A stretch of 64,000 bases of DNA, taken from positions 18,577-82,576 of the forward strand of contig NZ_JAGGOJ010000012.1 of the NCBI RefSeq assembly GCF_018614575.1. Direction: 5' to 3'. Of the stretch, positions 1 to 8,658 are shown in pieces. Source of the stretch: Streptomyces sp. ISL-10 (GTDB lineage: Bacteria; Actinomycetota; Actinomycetes; Streptomycetales; Streptomycetaceae). The translations under genes were made by a program, and so were the position numbers. Below the pieces are notes generated by a model. It saw nothing but the letters and a program-made list of their open reading frames with translations, was not told the DNA's origin and made no database searches. The first letter of the stretch is position 1. Each line of letters opens with the position of its first letter.

Positions 1-113
1 CCAGGCCGTCGACCACTGATGACCCGTGCGCGACCACCGGACTCCGGCCCTGCGGCCACATTCACCCGGTCCCACGAGTTGCCGCGCCCCTCCGGCGCGG
101 AAAGCATTGGGGG

Positions 114-3100
114 GTGAGTGACGACGGCGCGTATCTCCGCTTCCCGCATCTGCACGACGACTTGCTGTGCTTCGCCGCCGAGGACGACCTGTGGGTCGCG
201 CCCCTCGTGCCGGAGGGGCAGCGGCCGGGCCGCGCCTGGCGGCTGACCGTGGACCGGACCAGAGTCGGCCACCCGCGCTTCTCCCCGGACGGCAGCCACA
301 TCGCCTACACGAACTGGCGCAGCCTCGATCCGGAGATCCACCTCGCGCCGGTCGACGGCGGGCCCGCGCGGCGGCTCAGTTACTGGGGGTCGACCGACAC
401 CCGGGTCTGCGGCTGGACACCCGACGGCCAGATCCTCGCCGTGTCCTCGCACGGCCAGCCCTTCTCGTACTTCTCCTGGGCCTACAACGTCCCGACCGAC
501 GGGGCGCCCGGCGCGCGGCTGCCCTGGGGCCCGGTGTCCGACATCGCCGTCACGGACATGGCCGCCGGGCCCTCGCACCCCGGCGGCGCCGGCTGCGAGC
601 GGCGCTCGCTGCTGCTCACCGGCAAACCGCCGCACGAGCCCGCCGCATGGAAGCGGTACCGCGGCGGCGCGACGGGACGGCTGTGGCTGCACGGCAAGCG
701 GCTGCTGCCCGACCTGGACGGCCATCTGGACTGCCCGATGTTCATCCGGGGGCCGGGAGCCGAGCGGTGGTCACCCGAGGAGGGCGGCCGGATCGCCTTC
801 CTCTCCGACCACGAGGGTGTCGGCAACCTGTACTCGTGCCTGCCCGACGGCACCGATCTGCGGCGCCACACGGACCACGACGCGTTCTACGCCCGGCATG
901 CCTCCAGCGACGGCAGCCGGATCGTCTACCAGTGCGCGGGCGACCTGTGGATCGTCGACGCGCTCACACCCGACTCCGTGCCCCGCAGGCTTGAGGTGCG
1001 GCTCGGCGGACAGCGCGCCGGCCGGCGCACGTACCAGATCCCGGCCGCCGGCCATGTGGACGCCCTGTCCGTCGACGAGACCGGCCGGGCGAGCGCGGTG
1101 GGTGTCCGCGGCAGCCTGTACTGGCTCACGCACCGCGACGGGCCCGCCCGCACCATCGCGGACACGCCGGGCGTACGGGTCCGGCTGCCGGAGATGCTCG
1201 ACAGCGGGCAGGTCGCCTACGTCACCGACGCGGGCGGCGACGACGCGATCGAGATCGCCTACCTGCCACGGGCCAGCGGCGACCGCGAGCCGCGGCGGCT
1301 GGCCCAGGGCGCACTGGGGCGCGTGCTGGAGCTGGCACCGGACCCGGACGGGGAGCGGATCGCGGTCGCCTCGCACGACGGCCGGCTGCTGCTGGTCGAC
1401 GCCGCGGAGGACGGCACCGGCGAGGTCACCGAACTGGTCCGCTCCACCAACGGGCCGGTACGTGACCTGGCGTTCTCTCCGGACGGCGGCTGGCTCACCT
1501 GGTCGCAGCCGGGCATCGGCCGCTCGCTGCGGCAGATCAGGATGGCCCGGATCGCGGATCGGACGATCGTGGACGTCACCAACGGCCGTTTCGAGGACGA
1601 GAATCCGGTCTTCACCCGCGACGGCCGCTATCTCGCCTTCCTGTCCTGGCGCGGTTTCGACCCGGTCTACGACGTGCACACCGGCGACCTGTCGTTCCCG
1701 CTGGGCTGCCGCCCCTACCTGGTGCCGCTGTCCTCGGCGACGCCCTCGCCCTTCGCGCTCACTCCGGAGGGCCGTCCGGCCGCGGGCGGTCTCGACCCGC
1801 TGGAGGGCTCCGGCGACCACTCGGCGATGGTCGAGATCGAGGGCCTGGAGAACCGGGTGGTGCCGTTCCCCGTCACGGCCTCCAAGTACTCGGCGCTGCA
1901 TCCCGTGAGCGGCGGCGGCCTGGTGTGGCTGCGCTGGCCCATCTCGGGCGCGCTGGGCGAGACGTTCGCCAATCCGGCCGACATCTCCGGCCGTCCGACA
2001 CTTGAGCACTTCGACCTCTCCAAGGCGCGCAGGACCGAACTGGTGGACCACCTCGACTGGTTCGCGGTCAGCGGCGACGGCTCCCGGCTGGTGGTCGTCG
2101 ACGAGGGCGAGCTCCGGGCGCTGCCCGCGACGGAGAGCGGCGACAGCGACTCGACGGTCTATCTGGACATGCGCCGCATCCTGCACGAGGTGGACCCGGC
2201 GTTCGAGTGGCGCCAGGCGTACGGGGAGGCCGGCCGGCTGATCCGGGCGTACTTCTGGGAGCCGGACATGTGCGGCATCGACTGGGACGCGGTGCTGGAG
2301 CAGTACCGTCCACTGGTCGAACGGGTCGCCTCCCCCGACGAGTTCGCCGACCTGCTGCGCGAGGTGCTGGGCGAACTGGGCACCTCCCACGCCTACGTCA
2401 CCCCCGCGCGACGCAACGAGGGCCCGCCGCACTATCAGCGTGCGATGGGACTGCTGGGCGCCAACCTGGTGTGCCGGGACGGCCGGTGGGTAGTCAAACG
2501 CATCCTGCCCGGTGACTCGTCCGACTCCAAGGCGCGTTCACCGCTCGCCGGTACGGGCATCCGCGAGGGCGCGATCCTCACCCACGTCGACGGGCGGCCC
2601 GTGGACCCGGTCGCCGGGCCGTACCCGATGCTGTCCGCGGCGGGCGGCACGACGGTCGAACTCGCCTTCCTGCCCCCCGAGGGCGAGGGCCACGCGCGCC
2701 GGGTGGCGATCGTTCCGCTGATCGACGAACGCCCGCTGCGCTACCAGGACTGGGTGGCCAAGCGGCGTGAGGTCGTACGGGAGCTGAGCGGCGGCAAGTG
2801 CGGCTATCTGCACATCCCCGACATGGGCGGCTCCGGCTGGGCGCAGTTCAACCGGGACCTGCGCATGGAGGTGTCCCGCCCCGCGCTGATCGTGGACGTA
2901 CGCGGCAACGCCGGCGGCCACATCAGCGAGCTGGTGGTCGAGAAGCTCACCCGCAAGATCCTGGGCTGGGACCTGACCCGCAACGCGCAGCCCGTCTCGT
3001 ACGCCTCGAACGCGCCGCGCGGCCCGGTCGTCGCGCTCACCGACGAGGCCACGTCCTCGGACGGCGACATGATCACCGCCGCCTTCAAGCTCCTGAACCT

Positions 3101-3422
3101 GGGGCCGGTGGTGGGCAGCCGCACCTGGGGCGGTGTGGTGGGCATGACCGGCCGGCACCGGCTGGGAGACGGCACGGTGATCACCGTCCCGATGAACGCC
3201 GCGTGGTTCGACGCATACGGCTGGTCGGTCGAGAACCACGGTGTCGAACCGGACCTGAACTCGTTGCGCACCCCGCTGGACTGGGCGGAGGGCCGGCACA
3301 CCGACATGGACGAGGCGGTCCGGCTGGCCCTGGACATGCTGAAGTCCTCTCCGGCGGCGATCCCGCCGGACCACTCCACGGCCCCAGACCTGCGCCGCCC
3401 GAAGCTGCCCCCGCGGGAGTGA
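114..3422 (+). CDS. Tricorn-like S41-family peptidase
   Basis: A 1102-residue cytoplasmic protease homologous to tricorn, which trims peptides released by the proteasome. The N-terminal two thirds (about residues 10-690) is beta-propeller-like, with repeated SPDG and RDGRYLAF-type blade motifs. It is followed by a helical segment, a PDZ-like region (about 770-870) and a C-terminal S41 core. The family's catalytic His is visible in LGTSHAYV (His759), and the nucleophile Ser982 lies in TSSDGD, matching the Ser-Asp-Gly-Asp signature of tricorn. A terminal NHGVEPDL motif is typical of S41 enzymes. No signal peptide is seen. The GTG start is the first in-frame start and lies behind a G-rich, weak ribosome site. 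A strong terminator hairpin follows at once, so the gene is probably monocistronic. Length and domain order fit the family. Confidence 0.93.
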   Translation: MSDDGAYLRFPHLHDDLLCFAAEDDLWVAPLVPEGQRPGRAWRLTVDRTRVGHPRFSPDGSHIAYTNWRSLDPEIHLAPVDGGPARRLSYWGSTDTRVCGWTPDGQILAVSSHGQPFSYFSWAYNVPTDGAPGARLPWGPVSDIAVTDMAAGPSHPGGAGCERRSLLLTGKPPHEPAAWKRYRGGATGRLWLHGKRLLPDLDGHLDCPMFIRGPGAERWSPEEGGRIAFLSDHEGVGNLYSCLPDGTDLRRHTDHDAFYARHASSDGSRIVYQCAGDLWIVDALTPDSVPRRLEVRLGGQRAGRRTYQIPAAGHVDALSVDETGRASAVGVRGSLYWLTHRDGPARTIADTPGVRVRLPEMLDSGQVAYVTDAGGDDAIEIAYLPRASGDREPRRLAQGALGRVLELAPDPDGERIAVASHDGRLLLVDAAEDGTGEVTELVRSTNGPVRDLAFSPDGGWLTWSQPGIGRSLRQIRMARIADRTIVDVTNGRFEDENPVFTRDGRYLAFLSWRGFDPVYDVHTGDLSFPLGCRPYLVPLSSATPSPFALTPEGRPAAGGLDPLEGSGDHSAMVEIEGLENRVVPFPVTASKYSALHPVSGGGLVWLRWPISGALGETFANPADISGRPTLEHFDLSKARRTELVDHLDWFAVSGDGSRLVVVDEGELRALPATESGDSDSTVYLDMRRILHEVDPAFEWRQAYGEAGRLIRAYFWEPDMCGIDWDAVLEQYRPLVERVASPDEFADLLREVLGELGTSHAYVTPARRNEGPPHYQRAMGLLGANLVCRDGRWVVKRILPGDSSDSKARSPLAGTGIREGAILTHVDGRPVDPVAGPYPMLSAAGGTTVELAFLPPEGEGHARRVAIVPLIDERPLRYQDWVAKRREVVRELSGGKCGYLHIPDMGGSGWAQFNRDLRMEVSRPALIVDVRGNAGGHISELVVEKLTRKILGWDLTRNAQPVSYASNAPRGPVVALTDEATSSDGDMITAAFKLLNLGPVVGSRTWGGVVGMTGRHRLGDGTVITVPMNAAWFDAYGWSVENHGVEPDLNSLRTPLDWAEGRHTDMDEAVRLALDMLKSSPAAIPPDHSTAPDLRRPKLPPRE

Positions 3423-3437
3423 GGCGAGCACCGCGCA

Positions 3438-3480
3438 GACTGAAGGCGCACCCACTCCCTGAGTGGGTGCGCCTTCAGTC
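3438..3480. terminator. Rho-independent-type hairpin
   Basis: A perfect 20-bp inverted repeat (3438-3457 with 3461-3480) is separated by a 3-nt loop. It lies 16 bp after the stop of the tricorn-like gene and just downstream of the small minus-strand gene ending at 3496. It can therefore terminate both converging transcripts. There is no T tract, which is usual in Streptomyces. Confidence 0.9.
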
Positions 3481-3495
3481 TCGCCGACGGTTCGA

Positions 3496-3714
3496 TCAGG
3501 CGTCGTAGTCCTGGTTGAACCGGTCCAGCGCCTCCTGCATCGCCTCCTGCGCGTCCCGCGCGTCGTCGGGCCCCGTCCCCCGCTGGGGCGCCTTGTCACG
3601 GTCCTGGCCCGTACGCTTCGACGGCTGCTTCCCCGGGCCGCCGCCCCGCGCCTTCTGCTGCTCCCGATCGGCGCTCTTCCGCGCCTTGTCCTTGGACTGG
3701 TCCGACATACCCAT
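3496..3714 (-). CDS. Small hydrophilic hypothetical protein
   Basis: A 72-residue, very hydrophilic protein rich in Lys, Arg, Asp and Gln, with a basic N-terminal half and an acidic tail ending NQDYDA. It has no membrane segment or known catalytic motif. A GGGAG ribosome site lies 9 nt before the ATG at 3714; a second in-frame ATG two codons on is possible. Small proteins of this composition are common in Streptomyces, but I cannot name a function. It stands alone between a terminator hairpin and the short-chain dehydrogenase gene. Confidence 0.7.
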   Translation of the reverse strand: MGMSDQSKDKARKSADREQQKARGGGPGKQPSKRTGQDRDKAPQRGTGPDDARDAQEAMQEALDRFNQDYDA

Positions 3715-3843
3715 GAGACGTCACTCCCGGAAGGATGAGGAGGTCGGTGGCGGGCACACCCCCGGGAGGGCCGCCGCCCCCTGAGCCTCGACCAGCCTTG
3801 CACGCAGGCACTGCGCACGCATTTCGAACAGCGGCGGCTGCCG

Positions 3844-4734
3844 CTACCGCCGCGGGGCGTCCGTCGCGCGGACCGACTCGTCCGCCGCTCCGCCCGCTCC
3901 CACCAGGCCCTTGGCGACATCCGCGAGCCGCGGCGCGAACCGCCGCATCTCGCGCCCGCCGACCGTCCCGATGACCGCGGGGAGGTAAGGGCGCACCGAC
4001 TGCATGCCCCGCAGCCACCACTGTGCGTAGACATGGGCCGAGCGGCGCTCGATCCCGGCCACGATGCGGTCCACCGCCGGGCCCAGCGGGTACGTGCGGT
4101 TCGCCGGCCAGGGCAGCCGCTTGCGCAGGTCGCGCATCACGTCGTCCTGGTCCGCGCCGCGCACCATGTCCGTGTCCGTCCAGGAAAGGTAGCCGACACC
4201 GACCTTCACGCCCCGGTAGCCGACCTCGGCGCGCAGACAGTGCGCGAAAGCCTCCACGCCGGACTTGGACGCGCAGTACGCGGACATCATCGGCGCCGGG
4301 GTGATCGCCGCCAGCGACGCGATCTGCAGGAAGTAGCCGCGGCTCTCCACCAGCACGGGCAGGAACGCCCGCCCCGTCACCGCGCTGCCGATCAGGTTGA
4401 CCTCGATCACGCGCCGCCAGGAGACCGGGTCGGAGTCGATGAACGGGCCGCCGGCAGCCACGCCCGCGTTGGCCACGACGATGTCGACCCTGCCGAAGCG
4501 CTCCTTGACCTCCTGCGCGACCCGCGCCATCGCCTCGTGGTCGGTGACGTCCGCGTACCAGTGGTCGCACTCGGTGTGCAGCCGCGCCGCGACGTTCTTC
4601 AGCTCGTCCGGTTCGAGGCCGACGAGCGCGACCTTCGCCCCGCGGGCCGACAGCTTGCGGGCCAGCAGCTCTCCGACGCCGCGCGCCGCGCCGGTGACGA
4701 CCGCGACCTGGCCTTCCAGGCTCTTCCTGCTCAT
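3844..4734 (-). CDS. Short-chain dehydrogenase/reductase (SadH-like)
   Basis: A 296-residue classical SDR that should use NAD(P)H to oxidise or reduce an alcohol or ketone. The cofactor motif TGAARGVG is at about residue 15, NAG is near residue 90, and the catalytic Tyr-Lys pair is in YCASK. The C-terminal 60 residues extend past the usual SDR core, as in mycobacterial SadH-type enzymes. Its ATG overlaps the stop of the upstream hydrolase gene by 4 nt, so it is translationally coupled as the last gene of a three-gene operon. The order monooxygenase, hydrolase, dehydrogenase matches the first three genes of the mycobacterial mymA operon. The substrate cannot be told from sequence. Confidence 0.9.
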   Translation of the reverse strand: MSRKSLEGQVAVVTGAARGVGELLARKLSARGAKVALVGLEPDELKNVAARLHTECDHWYADVTDHEAMARVAQEVKERFGRVDIVVANAGVAAGGPFIDSDPVSWRRVIEVNLIGSAVTGRAFLPVLVESRGYFLQIASLAAITPAPMMSAYCASKSGVEAFAHCLRAEVGYRGVKVGVGYLSWTDTDMVRGADQDDVMRDLRKRLPWPANRTYPLGPAVDRIVAGIERRSAHVYAQWWLRGMQSVRPYLPAVIGTVGGREMRRFAPRLADVAKGLVGAGGAADESVRATDAPRR

Positions 4735-5639
4735 GCGACCTCCTCCTTCGGGGTCAGATACGTACCGGCCAGCTCACGGATCTTTCCGGTCACCGCCTCG
4801 GGCGCCTCGACCGGTGTCATATGTCCCATGCCCGCGAGTTCGACCAACTCGACGCAGTGCGGCAGGTCGAGGGCGAGCCGCTTGGCGTGCACCAGCGGGG
4901 TGAGCCGGTCCACCGTGCCCGCCACCACGACGGTCGGCACGGTGAGCGCCCGTACGCCCTCGTCGAGGTCGAGCTCGCCCAGCACGTGCGACCAGGCCAC
5001 CCGGGCCGTCCGCGGGCAGGCGTGCACGATACGGGCGCACGCGTCGACCCGCTCCCGCGACGAACCGGGGCCCATGGTCGCGTACTTGAGAATGCTCCGG
5101 GACAGCCCGTTGACCGGCCCGAGCGGGGCCCGCGCACCGAGAACCATGCGGGTGAGCCGGGTGCGCAGCGGTCCCGGCCGCATCGGCAGGACCAGCGACT
5201 CGGCGACGAGCCCGGCGCTGCCGGTGCTGCACAGCAGCGCCGCGGCGGCGTGCTCGCGGAATCGGGGCCGCCGGGACGCGGCCATCATCGTCATGCCGCC
5301 CATGGAATGTCCGGCGAGGACGGCCCTCTCACCCGGGGCGAGGGCGGCCGCGAGCACGGCCTCCAGGTCGTCGGCGAGTTCGTCGGTGCCGACCGCCCCG
5401 GCGGGGGTGCGGCCGTGGCCCCGCTGGTCGTAGACGACGACGCGGTGGTCGGCGGCGAGATCGCGTATCTGGGCCGCCCAGAAGTGGGTGGAGCAGGTCC
5501 AGCCGTGGGCCAGGACCACGGCGGGCGCGTCCTCGCGGCCGTGGACCTCGACGTGGAGGCGGGAGCCGTCGGCGGACACAGCGGTCAGTTCGCGGTCGGC
5601 GACGGGCGGCGCGTCGGTGCGGCGCAGCAGCCGGCTCAT
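4731..5639 (-). CDS. Alpha/beta-fold hydrolase (LipR-like)
   Basis: A 302-residue alpha/beta hydrolase, probably an esterase or lipase. The oxyanion-hole motif AHGWT, the nucleophile elbow GHSMGG and the catalytic His in GMGHMTP are all visible, in the usual spacing. The ATG at 5639 was chosen because it overlaps the upstream monooxygenase stop as ATGA and starts just before the conserved region. Longer reading-frame extensions upstream lie inside the monooxygenase gene and are not coding. The neighbouring enzymes suggest it hydrolyses an ester made by the Baeyer-Villiger-type monooxygenase. Confidence 0.9.
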   Translation of the reverse strand: MSRLLRRTDAPPVADRELTAVSADGSRLHVEVHGREDAPAVVLAHGWTCSTHFWAAQIRDLAADHRVVVYDQRGHGRTPAGAVGTDELADDLEAVLAAALAPGERAVLAGHSMGGMTMMAASRRPRFREHAAAALLCSTGSAGLVAESLVLPMRPGPLRTRLTRMVLGARAPLGPVNGLSRSILKYATMGPGSSRERVDACARIVHACPRTARVAWSHVLGELDLDEGVRALTVPTVVVAGTVDRLTPLVHAKRLALDLPHCVELVELAGMGHMTPVEAPEAVTGKIRELAGTYLTPKEEVA

Positions 5640-7174
5640 GCGACGACCTCCGCGTCCTTCGCGGCCCGGGCGTCCGCGGCGGCGGCGGGAGCGGGGACCT
5701 TCCGGGCGCGGATCACCTCGTACTCGGCCAGGTCCACGCGCCGTGTCGCGTTGCGGAACTCGGTCGTCGTGCCCGGCCAGATCGTGGTGTTGCGGCCGCT
5801 CGCGTCGAGGTACCAGCTGGTGCAGCCACCGGTGTTCCACACCGTGCGCTGCATACGCTCCTGCACCCGCCGGGTCCAGGCGTGCACGGCGGAGGGGCGG
5901 GCGGCGAGGACGCTGCCCTCGCCGAGCAGGTCGAGCTGCCGCATGTAGTCGGCCATGTAGTTCAGCTGCGACTCGATCATGAGGATCATGGAGGAGTTCC
6001 CGAGCCCGGTGTTGGGCCCGATGATCGTCATGAAGTTGGGGAAGCCGGCCGCGGACGCGCCGCGCAGCGACTGCATGCCGTCCTTCCAGGCCTCGGCCAG
6101 CGTGATGCCTTCGGCACCGACGACGCGTTCGGCGATCGGCATGTCGGTGACATGGAATCCGGTGCCGAAGATGATCGCGTCGACCTCGGTCTCCGTCCCG
6201 TCCGCCGCGACCACGGTCGACCCGCGCACCTCGGTCAGCCCGGAGGCGACGACGTCCACATTGGGCCGGGCGAGCGCCGGGTAGTACGTGCTCGACAGCA
6301 GGATGCGCTTGCAGCCGATGCGGTACGAGGGCGTCAGCTTGGCCCGCAGGGCCGGGTCCTTGATCGCTTTGGCCATGTTGGCCTTGGCCAGCGACTCGAC
6401 GAGCCCGAGCTCACCCGGCCGCTTGGTGAACGCCTGGACCTGCAGCTCCCTGATCCCCCAGAGCAGACCGCGCCGCGCGGTCCCGGTGAACGGCAGCTGC
6501 CGGTGCAACCAGCGCTCGGCGCCGGAGATCCTGCGGTCGATGCGCGGCATGACCCACGGGGGCGTGCGCTGGAACAGGGTGAGCCGGCCGGCCTTCGGCT
6601 GGATCGAGGGCACGATCTGGATCGCGGACGCGCCGGTCCCGATCATGGCCACGCGCTTGCCCGTGAGGTCGTAGTCGTGGTCCCAGCGGGCGGAGTGGAA
6701 GACCTTCCCGGGGAAGTCGGCGAGGCCCGGGATGTCGGGCGTCTTCGGGTCGGACAGCGGTCCGGTCGCGGAGACGACGACGTCGGCGGTGAACCGGCCA
6801 CGGGACGTCTCGATGTCCCAGTGCAGGGCGTCGTTGTCCCAGCGCATCGTCAACACCTCGTGGCTCAGGCGCAGATGGGGGCGGAGCCGGAAGGTGTCCG
6901 TGACGTGCTCCAGGTAGGCACGGATGTGCTCCTGCCCGGAGAAGGTGCGCGGCCAGTCGGGGTTGGGCGCGAAGGAGAACGAGTAGAGGTGGGAGGGGAC
7001 GTCGCAGGCACAGCCCGGGTAGTCGTTGTCCCGCCAGGTCCCGCCGACCGAGTCAGCGCGCTCCAGGACGACGAAGTCGGTGATGCCCTCGCGGCGCAGC
7101 CGGACCGCGGCGCCGAGGCCGCCGAATCCCGATCCGATCACCGCCACTCGTACATGCTCGTGCTGCTCGGTCAT
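5636..7174 (-). CDS. Baeyer-Villiger-type flavin monooxygenase (MymA-like)
   Basis: A 512-residue FAD- and NADPH-dependent monooxygenase. The FAD-binding motif GSGFGGLG is near residue 15 and a second Rossmann motif, GTGASA, lies mid-protein. The segment FPGKVFHSARWD matches the Baeyer-Villiger fingerprint FxGxxxHxxxW. Such enzymes insert oxygen next to a ketone to give an ester. The ATG at 7174 was preferred because a GGGAGG ribosome site sits 7 nt upstream; a GTG 15 nt further up overlaps that site. It is the first gene of an operon with an esterase-like hydrolase and a dehydrogenase, and is divergent from a MerR-family gene. Confidence 0.93.
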   Translation of the reverse strand: MTEQHEHVRVAVIGSGFGGLGAAVRLRREGITDFVVLERADSVGGTWRDNDYPGCACDVPSHLYSFSFAPNPDWPRTFSGQEHIRAYLEHVTDTFRLRPHLRLSHEVLTMRWDNDALHWDIETSRGRFTADVVVSATGPLSDPKTPDIPGLADFPGKVFHSARWDHDYDLTGKRVAMIGTGASAIQIVPSIQPKAGRLTLFQRTPPWVMPRIDRRISGAERWLHRQLPFTGTARRGLLWGIRELQVQAFTKRPGELGLVESLAKANMAKAIKDPALRAKLTPSYRIGCKRILLSSTYYPALARPNVDVVASGLTEVRGSTVVAADGTETEVDAIIFGTGFHVTDMPIAERVVGAEGITLAEAWKDGMQSLRGASAAGFPNFMTIIGPNTGLGNSSMILMIESQLNYMADYMRQLDLLGEGSVLAARPSAVHAWTRRVQERMQRTVWNTGGCTSWYLDASGRNTTIWPGTTTEFRNATRRVDLAEYEVIRARKVPAPAAAADARAAKDAEVVA

Positions 7175-7228
7175 GCCGCTGCCTCCCACTGAAACCGCTG
7201 AACGTCCCGGATCGCCGTACCGTCAAGA

Positions 7229-7252
7229 CCATGCCAGCAATCGCTGGCATGG
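7229..7252. promoter_or_regulatory. 10-bp-arm palindrome, candidate operator
   Basis: Arms CCATGCCAGC and GCTGGCATGG flank a 4-nt centre in the divergent region between the monooxygenase operon and the merR gene. Both genes read away from it, so it could be an operator for the MerR protein or another regulator. The assignment rests on symmetry and position alone. Confidence 0.5.
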
Positions 7253-7271
7253 TTGGGAGAGTAGAGCAGCG

Positions 7272-7291
7272 CCCCTACCGAGCGGTAGGGG
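7272..7291. promoter_or_regulatory. CCCCTACCG/CGGTAGGGG dyad, candidate MerR operator
   Basis: Two perfect 9-bp arms are separated by AG, giving a 20-bp site close to the 19-20-bp promoter spacers bound by MerR-family activators. A second, shorter TACCG-G-CGGTA pair follows at about 7307-7317. Both are in the 160-bp divergent region, nearer to the merR start, so autoregulation is plausible. Confidence 0.5.
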
Positions 7292-7334
7292 TGGGGCGCG
7301 ACAAGTTACCGGCGGTACAACATAGGCTTCTGTT

Positions 7335-8045
7335 GTGACTGAGGCGCGCGAGTACCGCATGGAGGAATTGGCCAAGGAGGCCGGCATCACGGTGCGCACC
7401 CTCCGCTTCTACCGCGAGCGCGGCCTGATCCCGCCGCCCCGCCGCGAGGGCCGCATCGCCTGGTACGACGAGCACCACCTCGCCAGACTGCGGACGATCG
7501 CCGCCCTCCTGGAGCGCGGCCACACCCTCAACGGCATCGCGGACCTCGCGACCGCCTTCGACAGCGGACGGGACGTCGGCGAGGTCCTCGGCCTCGGCGA
7601 ACCCACCGAGGAGACCCCGGTCCGGCTCACCCCCGAGGCGCTCGCCGACTACTTCGAGGGTGAGGTGACACCCGAGAACTTCGCGAAGGCGCTGGAGCTG
7701 GGCTACCTGGCGACCGACGGCGACGAGATCGTCCACATCAGCCGCAGGCTCCTGGACGTCTCGGCCGAACTCGTGCGCGAGGGCGTGCCGCTCTCGGCTG
7801 TCCTGGAGGCGGGACGCCGGGTCCGTACGCACGCGGACGCGCTGGCGGAGCTGTTCATCGACGTCCTGACCGCCCACAGCGCGGAGTCCGAGCTGGAGCG
7901 CCTGCGCCCGCTGGCCAAGAGCGTGGTGGACGCGGAGCTGTCGATGGCGATGGACCGGCGCCTGCGCACGCAGCGGGGCACCGACGCCCCGGACTCCGCC
8001 GCACCGGACCCCGCCACACGGGAGGGAGCCGACCCCTCGGACTGA
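7335..8045 (+). CDS. MerR-family transcriptional regulator
   Basis: A 236-residue regulator with an N-terminal MerR winged helix (YRMEELAKEAGITVRTLRFY, then a wing ending near residue 45) and a dimerisation helix. The C-terminal 150-residue effector domain has no cluster of cysteines, so a metal sensor is unlikely and a small organic ligand is more plausible. Translation starts at GTG 7335 with no clear ribosome site. It is divergent from the monooxygenase-hydrolase-dehydrogenase operon with two dyads in between, so it probably controls that operon and itself. Confidence 0.9.
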   Translation: MTEAREYRMEELAKEAGITVRTLRFYRERGLIPPPRREGRIAWYDEHHLARLRTIAALLERGHTLNGIADLATAFDSGRDVGEVLGLGEPTEETPVRLTPEALADYFEGEVTPENFAKALELGYLATDGDEIVHISRRLLDVSAELVREGVPLSAVLEAGRRVRTHADALAELFIDVLTAHSAESELERLRPLAKSVVDAELSMAMDRRLRTQRGTDAPDSAAPDPATREGADPSD

Positions 8046-8140
8046 CCCCTGCGCCGGCCCGACTCCGGTGCACAGCAAGGGTGGTGGACGCAGTGCCGTG
8101 GCTATAGTGGCAGGGGATCCGAGAATCGGGGGGATGCGCG

Positions 8141-8650
8141 GTGTCGCAGGACGAGTCCCGGGCAGAGGCGGTGAAGACCGCCTGGCAGATCCACAGTTCG
8201 CTCCACGAGTCGACCCGCACGGTGGACGCCAAAGCGTCCTTCGCCCTTGCCATGGAGTCCGCCGCCCTCGCCGGAATCGCCGCTCTGTCGGGCAGCGGCC
8301 GCTCCCTCGACCGCGTGACCGGCCCCGCCGCGGCCGCTCTGTGGCTGGGAGTCGCGCTCATCGGGCTCTCCGCGGTTCTCGCCGTTCTCGTAGTCATACC
8401 CCGCCACAGGGGCGAAGGCCGCTCCCCCAGCCCCGGCGAGGACGAATTCCTCTTCTACGGCCATCTGCGCCACTGGTCCCCCGACGACCTCGCCCAGCAA
8501 TTGGTACGCGTCGATCCGCTGCCCACGCTCAGCCGCCAGCTCGTCGTCATGAGCGCCATCGCCTGGACGAAACACCGGCGCGTCCAGCAGTCGCTGCTGC
8601 TGGCCGTCGCCGGTAGCGCGATGGTCGCCGCCGCCGTGGTGTTCGCCTGA
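8141..8650 (+). CDS. Pycsar-effector-like (DUF5706) membrane protein
   Basis: A 169-residue protein that I recognise as belonging to the Pycsar effector family (PycTM/DUF5706). It has an N-terminal helical part, hydrophobic segments at about 34-50 and 66-87, a conserved FLFYGHLRHW stretch, a conserved LSRQLVVMS stretch, and a C-terminal membrane helix. In Pycsar, cUMP or cCMP made by a cyclase activates such proteins to damage the membrane during phage infection. The GTG start has a G-rich ribosome site 6 nt upstream. The next gene, 8 nt away, encodes a cyclic-nucleotide-binding protein, so the two form a pair. No cyclase is adjacent on this strand, but one lies at 17297-18073. Family assignment is from memory of the pattern. 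Confidence 0.75.
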   Translation: MSQDESRAEAVKTAWQIHSSLHESTRTVDAKASFALAMESAALAGIAALSGSGRSLDRVTGPAAAALWLGVALIGLSAVLAVLVVIPRHRGEGRSPSPGEDEFLFYGHLRHWSPDDLAQQLVRVDPLPTLSRQLVVMSAIAWTKHRRVQQSLLLAVAGSAMVAAAVVFA

Positions 8651-8658
8651 AACCGCCC

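Noticed and set aside
771..2432. Long minus-strand open frame inside the tricorn-like gene
   Set aside because: It is a shadow of the strong plus-strand gene; its composition is Arg/Gly/Val-rich without any domain motif, as usual for antisense frames in GC-rich DNA.
3844..7174. Part of a secondary-metabolite cluster
   Set aside because: No polyketide synthase, peptide synthetase or terpene synthase lies nearby; the set fits a MymA-like lipid or xenobiotic operon better.
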